DNA of 64,000 nt from Nitrososphaerota archaeon (GTDB lineage: Archaea; Thermoproteota; Nitrososphaeria; Nitrososphaerales; Gagatemarchaeaceae), in NCBI GenBank assembly GCA_029785615.1, contig JAFLZH010000002.1, positions 91,214 through 155,213 on the forward strand, given 5' to 3'. Below are positions 9,194 through 16,368 of the stretch, in pieces. Both the position numbers and the translations under genes were made by a program. The notes under the pieces were generated by a model. That model worked only from the letters and a program-made list of their open reading frames with translations, made no database searches and was not told where the DNA came from. Within the stretch, counting starts at the first letter, position 1. Each line of letters starts with the position of its first letter.

Positions 9194-9211
9194 TTATTAG
9201 GTAACTTATAA
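9194..9211. promoter_or_regulatory. candidate ThiR operator
   Basis: Imperfect 18-bp palindrome TTATTAGGT-AACTTATAA (14 of 18 positions symmetric) in the short gap between the ThiR-like gene and the S component. Its right half includes the TATA-like cttataa that lies about 25 nt before GTG 9234. Binding there would block that promoter. Inferred from symmetry and position. Confidence 0.45.
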
Positions 9212-9233
9212 ACGAGTCCCCTGACGGAAGAGT

Positions 9234-9842
9234 GTGGGAGAGACAGGCCCGCGGCCCGCTGGCGCGCCCGGGGTTCGGCCAAGCATCAAACTGTCCGTGG
9301 TGACAGTGTTCTCCGCGCTGATAACCGCGAGCGTCGTGTTCTCAATCCCGCTGCCGCCCCCGGTCTACGAAATCACCTGGTCCCCCGCGATCATAATGGT
9401 GCTGGCGGTGTTGATAGACGTGCCCACAGCAGCCGCGGCCACCGGAATAGGCGGTTTCATAGGCGAGGCATACAACGTGGCATTCAAGGGAGGGGGGTCC
9501 CCCATCTACCCATTCGGGATGATCTGGGCCCGGGTCCCGGAGGTCATCATCATAGCGTGGGCCAGGAACCGTGGGACGAAGACGTTGGTCGCAGCCATGG
9601 TGTGCGCGACCGTATTTGAGACGCTTGCGTTCTTCTTCTCCGACTGGTTCTTCTACGCCTATGGCCTCTTTTCCTACAGCGTCCCTGCAGGGCAGTCGCC
9701 GCTCGGGCTCGCCTCGTTCGACTTCGCCACCATGGTGGACCTGGTCTACATCCCCGCCGCCCTCGCGATAATCCGGGCAGCCGCCCCCGCCTTCCGCAAG
9801 CTGGGGTTCATGCAGTACCACGGCGGAGCCGCCAAGCCTTGA
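9234..9842 (+). CDS. ECF S component, probable thiamine or precursor uptake
   Basis: Predicted 202-residue membrane protein with about five to six hydrophobic segments, resembling ECF S components (KLSVVTVFSALITASVVFSI; IPAALAIIRAAAPAFRK). Its divergent pairing with a ThiR-like regulator, and the downstream AIR-synthase/ThiL-superfamily gene, suggest uptake of thiamine or a precursor. The substrate is inferred from context alone. GTG 9234 lies about 25 nt after a TATA-like box. The stop overlaps the next gene's TTG start (TTGA), indicating translational coupling. Confidence 0.65.
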   Translation: MGETGPRPAGAPGVRPSIKLSVVTVFSALITASVVFSIPLPPPVYEITWSPAIIMVLAVLIDVPTAAAATGIGGFIGEAYNVAFKGGGSPIYPFGMIWARVPEVIIIAWARNRGTKTLVAAMVCATVFETLAFFFSDWFFYAYGLFSYSVPAGQSPLGLASFDFATMVDLVYIPAALAIIRAAAPAFRKLGFMQYHGGAAKP

Positions 9843-10882
9843 GCGCCGCTGGGAAGCTTCCACCGAGCTCGATGGAGGCCGTCTACGGGCACCTCGGCGC
9901 GCGGTCGGAGAAGGTCGTCCACGGTCCAGGCAAGGGACTCGACAACGGCGTGCTGCGCCTGGGCGGTGGTAAGGTCATGATAGTCTCGGCCGACCCGGTT
10001 TCGGTCATGCCGGTGGTGGGCATGAGGCGCTCTGCCTGGATGAGCGTGCACCTCATCGCGTCGGACTTCACCGCCGCGGGGGTGGACCCCGAGTTCGCTG
10101 TCTTCACCTATAACTTCCCACCAGATATGAAAGCCGGCGACAGGGTGGAGTACGTCGGCGCCATCGGGGACGAATGCGCGGAGCTCGGGATCACAATAGC
10201 AGCCGGCCACAGCGGGAGCTACCCGGGCGCAGGGTACACGGTGATCGGTGGGGGGGTGATGTTCGGACTCGCTCCCGATGACGGGTACGTCACCCCCTCC
10301 ATGGCGCGGGCGGGGGACGTCGTCCTGGTGACCAAGCATGCTGCCATAGAGGCGGCTGCGTCCTTGGCCTTGTCTTTCCCCGAGTTCACAGAGAGGGCGG
10401 TCGGCGGAAAGGAGGCCAGACTGGCCCGGTCCTTGCTCCAGCGGTGCTCCACGGTGGCCGACGCCAGGGCGGCCCGCAGGGCCGGACTGAAGACTGCTGT
10501 CACCTCCATGCACGACGCAACCGAGGGCGGGGTGCTGGGGGGGCTGGACGAGATGTCAGCGGCGTCAGGCAAGTCGTTCGTGGTGGACGCGGACAGGATC
10601 CCCGTCCCGCGGGAGGCAGCCGACGTCTGCGCTGCATTCGGCGTCGACCCTCTCCGCACCATGGGGGAGGGGGCGCTCCTCATCACCTGCAGGCCCGGCC
10701 GGGCGAAGAAGCTAGAGGAGACCCTCGGTGGATCGGGGGTCGGCGCGACGGCGGTTGGCCGAGTGTCAGCCGGGAAGGGCCTCTGGGTCAGCAGGGGGGA
10801 CGGTCGGCCGCGGCGATTCGAAGAGGCCCCAGATGCCTACTGGGCGGCATATGCCAGGGCTGCGGCCGAGGGGCTACGCTGA
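9839..10882 (+). CDS. AIR synthase/ThiL/HypE-superfamily protein
   Basis: Predicted 347-residue protein of the PurM/ThiL/HypE/SelD superfamily. Seen are the N-terminal ATP-binding half (GPGKGLDNGVLRLGGGKVMI; VHLIASDFTAAGVDPEFAVF) and the C-terminal half (TSMHDATEGGVLGGLDEMSA; FGVDPLRTMGEGALLITCRP). The subgroup is the archaeal AIR-synthase-related type, not classical ThiL. The thiamine-type operon suggests a kinase or ATP-dependent step in thiamine salvage, but this is inference. The start overlaps the upstream stop; ATG 9872 is an alternative start. Confidence 0.7.
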   Translation: MSAAGKLPPSSMEAVYGHLGARSEKVVHGPGKGLDNGVLRLGGGKVMIVSADPVSVMPVVGMRRSAWMSVHLIASDFTAAGVDPEFAVFTYNFPPDMKAGDRVEYVGAIGDECAELGITIAAGHSGSYPGAGYTVIGGGVMFGLAPDDGYVTPSMARAGDVVLVTKHAAIEAAASLALSFPEFTERAVGGKEARLARSLLQRCSTVADARAARRAGLKTAVTSMHDATEGGVLGGLDEMSAASGKSFVVDADRIPVPREAADVCAAFGVDPLRTMGEGALLITCRPGRAKKLEETLGGSGVGATAVGRVSAGKGLWVSRGDGRPRRFEEAPDAYWAAYARAAAEGLR

Positions 10883-10924
10883 ACCGAGAAAGCTCAATTA
10901 CGATGCCCCGCCGAGGGGCGAACC

Positions 10925-11611
10925 ATGGACAAGAGGCCCCCAGACCCGGAAGCGTTTGCGAAGAGGATACATGACACGTTGGTGGCACCCGAAGCCACGC
11001 TTTCTGACCTGAAGGCGTTCTGCGCCGCGGCGAGGGAGTACAGGTTCGGTGCCGTGGTGGTCCAGGGGTGCTGGGTGAAGCAGGCCAAGCAGTTCGTCGG
11101 GGACGACGTGAAGGTCTCTGCAGGGGTGGGATTCCCCATGGGAGGGGTGACCACCAGCGCGAAGGTGGCGGAGATCAGGGAGACCGCCGGGCTCGGCGCG
11201 GACATGTTCGACGTGATGCCCAACATAGGCTTCCTCAGGTCAGGGATGGATGAGGAGTTCAGGGACGAAGTGGCAGCGATGGTGGAAGAAGCCCGAGGCA
11301 GGCCCGTGAGGGTGATGCTGGAGTTCACGGTGCTCGACCGGGAGCAGAAGGTCAGGGCGGCGAAGCTGAGCGAGCAGGCCGGGGTGGCAGGGGTGAAGAA
11401 CTCGAGCGGTTGGGGGAGGGGTGGACCTGCGACGGTGGAGGACATCAGGCTCCTCAGGGAGTCGGTCAGCCCGAAGGTGCACGTGAAGGCGTCCGGCGGG
11501 ATTCGGGACCTCGACAACGCCCTCAGCCTGGTGGACGCCGGGGCCGACTACCTGGGGACGAGGGCCGGAGTGGCGATCATCGACGAGCTGAGGGAGCGGC
11601 TCGCCCGGTGA
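10925..11611 (+). CDS. deoC: deoxyribose-phosphate aldolase
   Basis: Predicted 228-residue DERA, which cleaves 2-deoxyribose 5-phosphate to glyceraldehyde 3-phosphate and acetaldehyde. The Schiff-base lysine is in AGVKNSSGWG, and the second active-site lysine is in VHVKASGGIRD; FDVMPNIGFLRSG is also typical. ATG 10925 lies about 29 nt after a caattac box. Ribokinase overlaps the stop by 4 nt, and a nucleoside hydrolase is next door. Together these form a (deoxy)nucleoside sugar catabolic set. Confidence 0.93.
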   Translation: MDKRPPDPEAFAKRIHDTLVAPEATLSDLKAFCAAAREYRFGAVVVQGCWVKQAKQFVGDDVKVSAGVGFPMGGVTTSAKVAEIRETAGLGADMFDVMPNIGFLRSGMDEEFRDEVAAMVEEARGRPVRVMLEFTVLDREQKVRAAKLSEQAGVAGVKNSSGWGRGGPATVEDIRLLRESVSPKVHVKASGGIRDLDNALSLVDAGADYLGTRAGVAIIDELRERLAR

Positions 11612-12513
11612 AGCCGATAGTAGTCGTAGGGAGCTACCTCACCGGGGTGACGATGCGGGTGGACCGCCTCCCGAAGATTGGGGAGACCGTGGCCGGTTCA
11701 AGGTACCAGCGGGTCCCCGGGGGAAAAGGCTCCAACCAGGCGGTGGCCGTCAGGAGGCTCGGAGGGAAGGCGAGCATCGTCGCCTGCGTCGGCTCGGACG
11801 AGGATGGCGACCAGGCCATGGCTATGTGGCTGCGGGAGGGCGTGGACACGGACCAGGTGAGACGGACATCCAAGCACACTGGCCTTGGCTTCGTGATGGT
11901 CGACGGCGAGGGTGCCAACTCCATAGTCATCGACCCTGGGGCAAGCTGGGAGCTGGCGCCGTCAGACATCGAAAGGGCCTCCGGGACCATTGCCCGGTCT
12001 GGGATCATGCTCGTGCAGCTGGAGATCCCCCCAGAGACAGTGGCCGCGGCTAGGCGGATCGCGAAGGAGCGCGGACTCACGGTCATCCTCAACCCGGCCC
12101 CATGCGTGGGAGGGGGCGCCGACCTCTCGGGCGTAGACATCGTCACCCCGAACGAGGAGGAGTTCCGGGAGCTCACTGGGGAGGCCGAGTTTGAGCCAGG
12201 AGCAAAGGCGCTCCTGGCCAGGGGGGCCGGGGCAGTCGTCGTCACGCTCGGCAGCCGCGGAGCCAGGGTGATGACTCGGGGGGACTCCTATTCTGTCCCC
12301 GCGCCCTCCGTGAGGGCTGTCGACTCCACAGGCGCCGGCGACGCTTTCAATGGCGCGCTGGCGGTGGCCCTCAGCGAGGGCGAGCCGCTGAGGCAGGCGG
12401 TGAGATTCGCGAACTATGCAGGGGCGCTCTGTGCCACAAAAGCAGAGGTCGTGGCCGCCATCCCCAGACGGGGAGAAGTAGACGGTTTCCTGAGGTCTGA
12501 CCCGCTGGAGTAG
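11608..12513 (+). CDS. rbsK: ribokinase-type sugar kinase
   Basis: Predicted 301-residue PfkB kinase close to ribokinase, phosphorylating ribose (or deoxyribose) with ATP. The N-terminal glycine motif PGGKGSNQAVAVRRLGG and the catalytic signature AVDSTGAGDAFNGALAVAL are both intact. GTG 11608 overlaps the deoC stop (GTGA), so translation is probably coupled. It is convergent with the nucleoside hydrolase that ends at 12516. Ribose freed by that hydrolase would be its natural substrate; this is inference. Confidence 0.88.
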   Translation: MKPIVVVGSYLTGVTMRVDRLPKIGETVAGSRYQRVPGGKGSNQAVAVRRLGGKASIVACVGSDEDGDQAMAMWLREGVDTDQVRRTSKHTGLGFVMVDGEGANSIVIDPGASWELAPSDIERASGTIARSGIMLVQLEIPPETVAAARRIAKERGLTVILNPAPCVGGGADLSGVDIVTPNEEEFRELTGEAEFEPGAKALLARGAGAVVVTLGSRGARVMTRGDSYSVPAPSVRAVDSTGAGDAFNGALAVALSEGEPLRQAVRFANYAGALCATKAEVVAAIPRRGEVDGFLRSDPLE

Positions 12514-12515
12514 CT

Positions 12516-13460
12516 CTAGACCCGGCCGCCCCTGAGCATCTCATACAGCATGCGGCGGAAGGCCTGCTGCGAGGCCTGGTAGACCACCCTCACGTTGGGC
12601 TTCTTTTTCAGGGCCCCCAGCTCGTCGACCCAGGTCACCCCCCTCGAGATTCCGTCGCCGGCGTCGACTTCGACGAAGCGGTCCCGGGTTTCGGTCGCTA
12701 CCTCCGGGTTCAGCACGATGGCCATGGTGATGCTGTCAGGGCAGCTGGTCCCGTCTATCCCCCGCTCGATCTCCATGAACTTTCTCACCTGCCTGTTCAC
12801 AGCCAGATAGAACTCCGACTCCTTGGTCTTCATCCTCTCGATCTCTTCCAGTTCGGGGACCCCGATGAGCCCGTGCCGCATCACTATCTCCCATCCCACC
12901 ATGGTGATCGGCATCCCCGAGTTCAGGACTATGCTTGCGGCGTCCGGGTCGACCCAGATGTTGAACTCGGCGGCCGGGGTGACGTTGCCGAGGTACTGGT
13001 TGGCGCCCCCCATGAAGTAGAACTCCTTCACCTTCTTGGCTATCCCCGGGTCTTTCCTCAGGGCGAGGGCGACGTTGGTCATGGGCGCTATCTCGACGAG
13101 CGTGATCTCTCCGGGGCTCTCGTTGATGGCGTCGATGATGGCGTCCACCGCGTGCTTTCGCTCGGGCCGCTGCCTGGCCCGGGGAAACATCGAGTTCCCC
13201 ATGCCGTCGGTCCCGTGGATGTCCTCCACGGTCCTCCACTCCTTGAGCAGAGGGTGCCTTGCACCAGGATAGACAGGGACCTTCCCGGACTCCCCCGCGA
13301 CCTCGATGGTGTAGAGGGCGTTCTCGACCTCCTGGTCGAAGTCGATGTTCCCGCAGTTGATGGTGATGCCCTCGAGCCTCGCGCCCTTCGCCCTCATCGC
13401 CATCATGATGGCGATCGTGTCGTCGCCCGCCGTGTCCGTGTCGAGGATGATCCGCTGCAA
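12516..13460 (-). CDS. inosine/uridine-preferring nucleoside hydrolase
   Basis: Predicted 314-residue nucleoside hydrolase, which splits ribonucleosides into base and ribose. The calcium- and ribose-binding N-terminal motif is intact (ILDTDTAGDDTIAIMMAM), as are GITINCGNIDFDQEVENAL and AAEFNIWVDPDAASIVL. The start TTG 13460 puts the DTD motif at residue 7, as in the family, and lies about 29 nt from a minus-strand TATA-like box. The longer upstream frame (to 13556) is rejected. Base specificity is not readable. Confidence 0.88.
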   Translation of the reverse strand: MQRIILDTDTAGDDTIAIMMAMRAKGARLEGITINCGNIDFDQEVENALYTIEVAGESGKVPVYPGARHPLLKEWRTVEDIHGTDGMGNSMFPRARQRPERKHAVDAIIDAINESPGEITLVEIAPMTNVALALRKDPGIAKKVKEFYFMGGANQYLGNVTPAAEFNIWVDPDAASIVLNSGMPITMVGWEIVMRHGLIGVPELEEIERMKTKESEFYLAVNRQVRKFMEIERGIDGTSCPDSITMAIVLNPEVATETRDRFVEVDAGDGISRGVTWVDELGALKKKPNVRVVYQASQQAFRRMLYEMLRGGRV

Positions 13461-13549
13461 GGCGTATGGGTACGGAGGGGCGGCTGATAAGAACGATGGC
13501 CGGCCCGCGGTGGCAACATCAATAGGGAGGGCGTCCGAGCGGCGGACGG

Positions 13550-14437
13550 ATGTCAACTACGGAGAAGGCGGCAAGGGTCCTGAAGTCGCTGAAGGACGAG
13601 GAGTGGAGGACCCTGGCAGGGGTAGAACGCGCGTCCACTGGATATGGGACCCCCGACGCCGGAAGGCTGTCGCGCATGAGCCGCCTCCCTCCTGAGAGGG
13701 TGAGTTTTGCCACGGGCGACCTGGAGAGGAAGGGGCTCCTGACGAGAAAGGGCCAGGGCTTCGCCCTGACGAGGGAGGGGGTGGAGGTGATGGCCCTGAA
13801 GGACTATGTGAAGAAGGACCTCATCTTCGCGCTGGGGGCAATCATCGCGAAGGGGAAGGAGTCAGACGTCTACGAGGCACTCAGTGAAGAAGGGTCGGCC
13901 TACGCCCTCAAGCTCTACAAGATAGGGAGGACGTCGTTCACTAGCGTCAGGAAGAAGCGGGCCAGGGAAGACGCGGCGTTCAGGAGCTGGATGACAGCCA
14001 ACTATGAAGCGGCAAGGCGGGAGTATCACGCCCTGAGGAAGCTTGAGGGGCTCTCCCCCTCGTTCCCCCGGGCCGTGGCATACAGCAGGAGCACTGTCCT
14101 GCTGGAGGAGGTCTCCGGGGTGAGGCTGTCCCAGCGTCCGGGCCTCGAGGACCAGAGTGGTGCCCTGGGCGTCATCCTCGGCCTCATGCGGACGGCGTAC
14201 ATGGTGGCCGGGCTGGTGAACGCCGACCTCAGCGAGTACAACATACTCACCGACGGCGCGTCATTCTGGCTGATCGACTGGCCTCAGGCGGTAGACGCCT
14301 CGCACCCCAACGGCAACGAGTTGCTGATGCACGACGTCAAGAGCGTCACCAGCTTCTTCAGGAGAGCCTATGGGATCACGGTGGACCCTCAGAAGGGCTT
14401 CGACTACGTCACAGGCAGGTCGCAGGCACTGGAGTAA
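13550..14437 (+). CDS. rio2: RIO2-type serine kinase/ATPase
   Basis: Predicted 295-residue RIO2 homolog, an atypical kinase/ATPase used in small-subunit ribosome maturation. An N-terminal winged helix (about 1-90; PPERVSFATGDLERKGLLTR) precedes the RIO kinase fold: nucleotide loop IIAKGKESDVYEAL, catalytic Lys in YALKLYKIGRTSF, catalytic loop NADLSEYNIL and metal-binding LIDWPQAV. The usual His before the catalytic Asp is Asn-Ala here. It is divergent from the nucleoside hydrolase, and a weak atcaatag box lies about 28 nt upstream. Confidence 0.93.
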   Translation: MSTTEKAARVLKSLKDEEWRTLAGVERASTGYGTPDAGRLSRMSRLPPERVSFATGDLERKGLLTRKGQGFALTREGVEVMALKDYVKKDLIFALGAIIAKGKESDVYEALSEEGSAYALKLYKIGRTSFTSVRKKRAREDAAFRSWMTANYEAARREYHALRKLEGLSPSFPRAVAYSRSTVLLEEVSGVRLSQRPGLEDQSGALGVILGLMRTAYMVAGLVNADLSEYNILTDGASFWLIDWPQAVDASHPNGNELLMHDVKSVTSFFRRAYGITVDPQKGFDYVTGRSQALE

Positions 14438-14464
14438 GACTGAGATATCCTTCGAGACGCGTGC

Positions 14465-14725
14465 CTACAGGCGGTCTTCTATCTTCACGTACAGCACGTT
14501 GTTGCCCCTGATCACGACCTTGCCGTAGTTCGCAATCTTGTTCCCGTTCTCCGACTCCTCGGCGTCGACCAGTATGACGTTCATGTAAGGGTCGACGTTG
14601 GCCATCTTCCCTCTGTACTCGATCTCGTTCTTCAAACGGACAGAGACCTGCTTGTTCATGGACTTCTGTAGTATGGTGAGAGGGCGCTTTGACTGCTGAG
14701 GTGGCTGGAACGGCTGTGGGCTCAC
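14465..14725 (-). CDS. Lsm/Sm-like RNA-binding protein
   Basis: Predicted 86-residue archaeal Sm protein, expected to form a ring that binds U-rich RNA. Sm1 is seen as SVRLKNEIEYRGKMANVDPY followed by MNVILVDAEE; Sm2 is IRGNNVLYVKI. GTG 14725 is the best start. It follows a minus-strand tttttaac box by about 34 nt, which appears shared with the divergent RadB-like gene. The frame is open further upstream, but that sequence looks non-coding. Confidence 0.88.
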   Translation of the reverse strand: MSPQPFQPPQQSKRPLTILQKSMNKQVSVRLKNEIEYRGKMANVDPYMNVILVDAEESENGNKIANYGKVVIRGNNVLYVKIEDRL

Positions 14726-14753
14726 TTTCGGATTCCGCGTGGCCCGACTCACA

Positions 14754-14762
14754 GTTAAAAAG
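14754..14762. promoter_or_regulatory. shared TATA-like box between lsm and radB-like gene
   Basis: The sequence gttaaaaag lies between two divergent genes. It is about 34 nt from the Lsm start. On the plus strand the expected leaderless start, 26-30 nt downstream, falls at 14784-14788, where an in-frame TAG is found instead of a start codon. Confidence 0.45.
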
Positions 14763-14789
14763 ACATCGGTGCTGAAACAGCTCGGATAG

Positions 14790-15503
14790 GGGGAGAAAAC
14801 GGCCGGGACCGAGACCGCCGCGGAAGCCATCAGGTGGGTCGCTTCGTTCCCCAGCTATACGTCAGGGTCCGAAGGGCTCGACGCACTGCTCTCCGGCGGA
14901 TACAGGGCCGGCACCCTGACTGAAATCTATGGGAGGAGCAACAGCGGCAAGTCACAGCTGGCGATGCAGGCGGCACTCTGCGCGGCCAGGAAGGGGGACA
15001 GCGTCCTGTACATCGACACCGAGGGAGCATTCAGGCCGGAGAGGCTCGAACAGATCGCCGGGGCCAGAGGGTGGGACACGGAGGGGGTCCTCGAGAGGGT
15101 GGTGTACATGAGGTCAGACTCTGCCCCGGAACAGATGGAGACCGTCAGGGGGATGCAAGGCAGGGGCGTGACAGCCAGATGCAGGCTGGTGGTCGTGGAC
15201 ACGCTCACGCGCAACTTCTCTGTGGCGCTCCCCGGGCGGTCCAACACCCCGAGCAGGCAGGGAGCCCTGGACATCCACCTGAGCGAGATGGCCAGAGACG
15301 CGTACGCCAATGCCAGGGCGTACCTCCTGACGAACCGGGTCACGTTCGGCGCCATCGGGGACGTCGGGATAGGAGGGAGGACTGTGGAGCAGCTGGTCCA
15401 CAGGTCCATCCTCCTCGAGCGTCAGGGCGGGAGGGTGACAGCGACCGCCTCACCCCCAAGGGCGAAGGCAACCCTGGAGATCGGGGTACTCGGGGTGACC
15501 TGA
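14790..15503 (+). CDS. RadB-like RecA-family recombinase paralog, start codon missing
   Basis: The open frame encodes a RecA-core protein of about 237 residues: EGLDALLSGGYRAGTLTEIY, Walker A GRSNSGKSQ, LYIDTEGAFRPERL, Walker B CRLVVVDTLTR, and LLTNRVTFG. It lacks the N-terminal HhH domain of RadA, as RadB proteins do. No ATG, GTG or TTG occurs in frame between the in-frame TAG at 14787 and the first ATG at 14964, which lies beyond Walker A. The TAG sits at the position expected for a leaderless start. Non-canonical initiation, start-codon loss or a sequencing error are all possible, so the start coordinate is nominal. Confidence 0.75.
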   Translation, partial: GEKTAGTETAAEAIRWVASFPSYTSGSEGLDALLSGGYRAGTLTEIYGRSNSGKSQLAMQAALCAARKGDSVLYIDTEGAFRPERLEQIAGARGWDTEGVLERVVYMRSDSAPEQMETVRGMQGRGVTARCRLVVVDTLTRNFSVALPGRSNTPSRQGALDIHLSEMARDAYANARAYLLTNRVTFGAIGDVGIGGRTVEQLVHRSILLERQGGRVTATASPPRAKATLEIGVLGVT

Positions 15504-15737
15504 AGCCGACGGGACCGCACGCCTGAAGCGAGGGCGTCGGCGGTCAGCCGCTGGAACTGCGGCAGGGTCAACTGGGTGCGGACGAGGTGCAGGGCCGCAG
15601 TGGCCGGCTGGCAGGTCGAGCCCGCAGAGAGCGCCGCGCGGCACAGGAGGCTCTGAGACCCGTGCGAGAGCAGGACATGGCTCGGGGCCGAGGATGGTTA
15701 AATATCTCAGGAAGTGCTGGTGTAAACGGGTAGGACT

Positions 15738-16055
15738 GTGCAGGCCAACATCATGTCGATACTAGACTCCCTTGTGAAGTCCGACCTTGATGAAGCGAAG
15801 CGGAAGATACAGGCGCTTCAGCCTGAAGTGAGGTCCGAGAAGGAGAGAGGGAGCCTGGCGGCGGCCGCCGGGATACTCACGAGCATGTCCAAAGGGAAGG
15901 ACGGGACGCTGCAGGCCTGGGACAGCGCCAAGGTGGAGAGGGCGGCGAAGTCCATCGCGTCGAGCCAGATGGCAGACGACTTCGATGCGGGCTACGCGGA
16001 CACTCTGCTGACCTACTCGAAGCTTACAGCGGGTACCCAGCAGTCTGCAGAGTGA
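15738..16055 (+). CDS. small conserved hypothetical protein
   Basis: Predicted 105-residue acidic/basic helical protein that I do not recognise. It opens with an amphipathic helix (SILDSLVKSDLDEAKRKIQA) and has no cysteines, metal motifs or membrane segments. A TATA-like ttaaatatc at about 15696-15704 supports transcription. GTG 15738 or ATG 15753 could be the start. The 234 nt upstream (15504-15737) contain no gene I can support. The 3' end overlaps the converging EMC6-like gene by about 30 nt. Confidence 0.6.
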   Translation: MQANIMSILDSLVKSDLDEAKRKIQALQPEVRSEKERGSLAAAAGILTSMSKGKDGTLQAWDSAKVERAAKSIASSQMADDFDAGYADTLLTYSKLTAGTQQSAE

Positions 16056-16368
16056 AGCCGAGCATCCAAGTGAACAGGAAGACCATCACATATCCGCCGA
16101 CACCGGTCGTGTAGACCTTCCCCTGCAGCTCCCTTGGAGCTCCCCGGTACCACCCATACAACGCGAGATAGTAGGAGATGAGATAGACGCCTATCCCTAT
16201 GCTGACCCCGAAGGACCAGTCGAAGCCGTAAGCCTGGTTGAGGGCCTGGGTACCGACCCCCGCGAGGGCCGCCATCCCTATCCTCGTCCAGTATAGCTTA
16301 TCAAACGCCGCCGTCGGCTGAGGCTTCGTGGCCGAATTATCCGGCTTTGAAGTCTTGGTGCTCGCCAA
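16024..16368 (-). CDS. small membrane protein, EMC6/Rab5IP-like
   Basis: Predicted 114-residue protein with a basic N-terminus and three hydrophobic segments. The pattern LYWTRIGMAALAGVGTQAL, VYLISYYLALYGWYRG and VYTTGVGGYVMVFLFTWMLG resembles the EMC6/Rab5-interacting family, an Oxa1-type insertase partner reported in archaea. Assignment is by eye and moderate. TTG 16368 is the only start that includes the basic N-terminus; a minus-strand attaac box lies about 36 nt upstream. Its 5' end overlaps the start of the divergent rqcH by about 41 nt and its 3' end overlaps the preceding gene. Confidence 0.55.
   Translation of the reverse strand: MASTKTSKPDNSATKPQPTAAFDKLYWTRIGMAALAGVGTQALNQAYGFDWSFGVSIGIGVYLISYYLALYGWYRGAPRELQGKVYTTGVGGYVMVFLFTWMLGFTLQTAGYPL

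Noticed and set aside
15504..15737. Possible small gene or RNA in the gap between the RadB-like gene and the next gene
   Set aside because: Short open frames on the minus strand lack a convincing start or family pattern, and no tRNA-like or box C/D structure was found. I see nothing supportable beyond the promoter at its right end.
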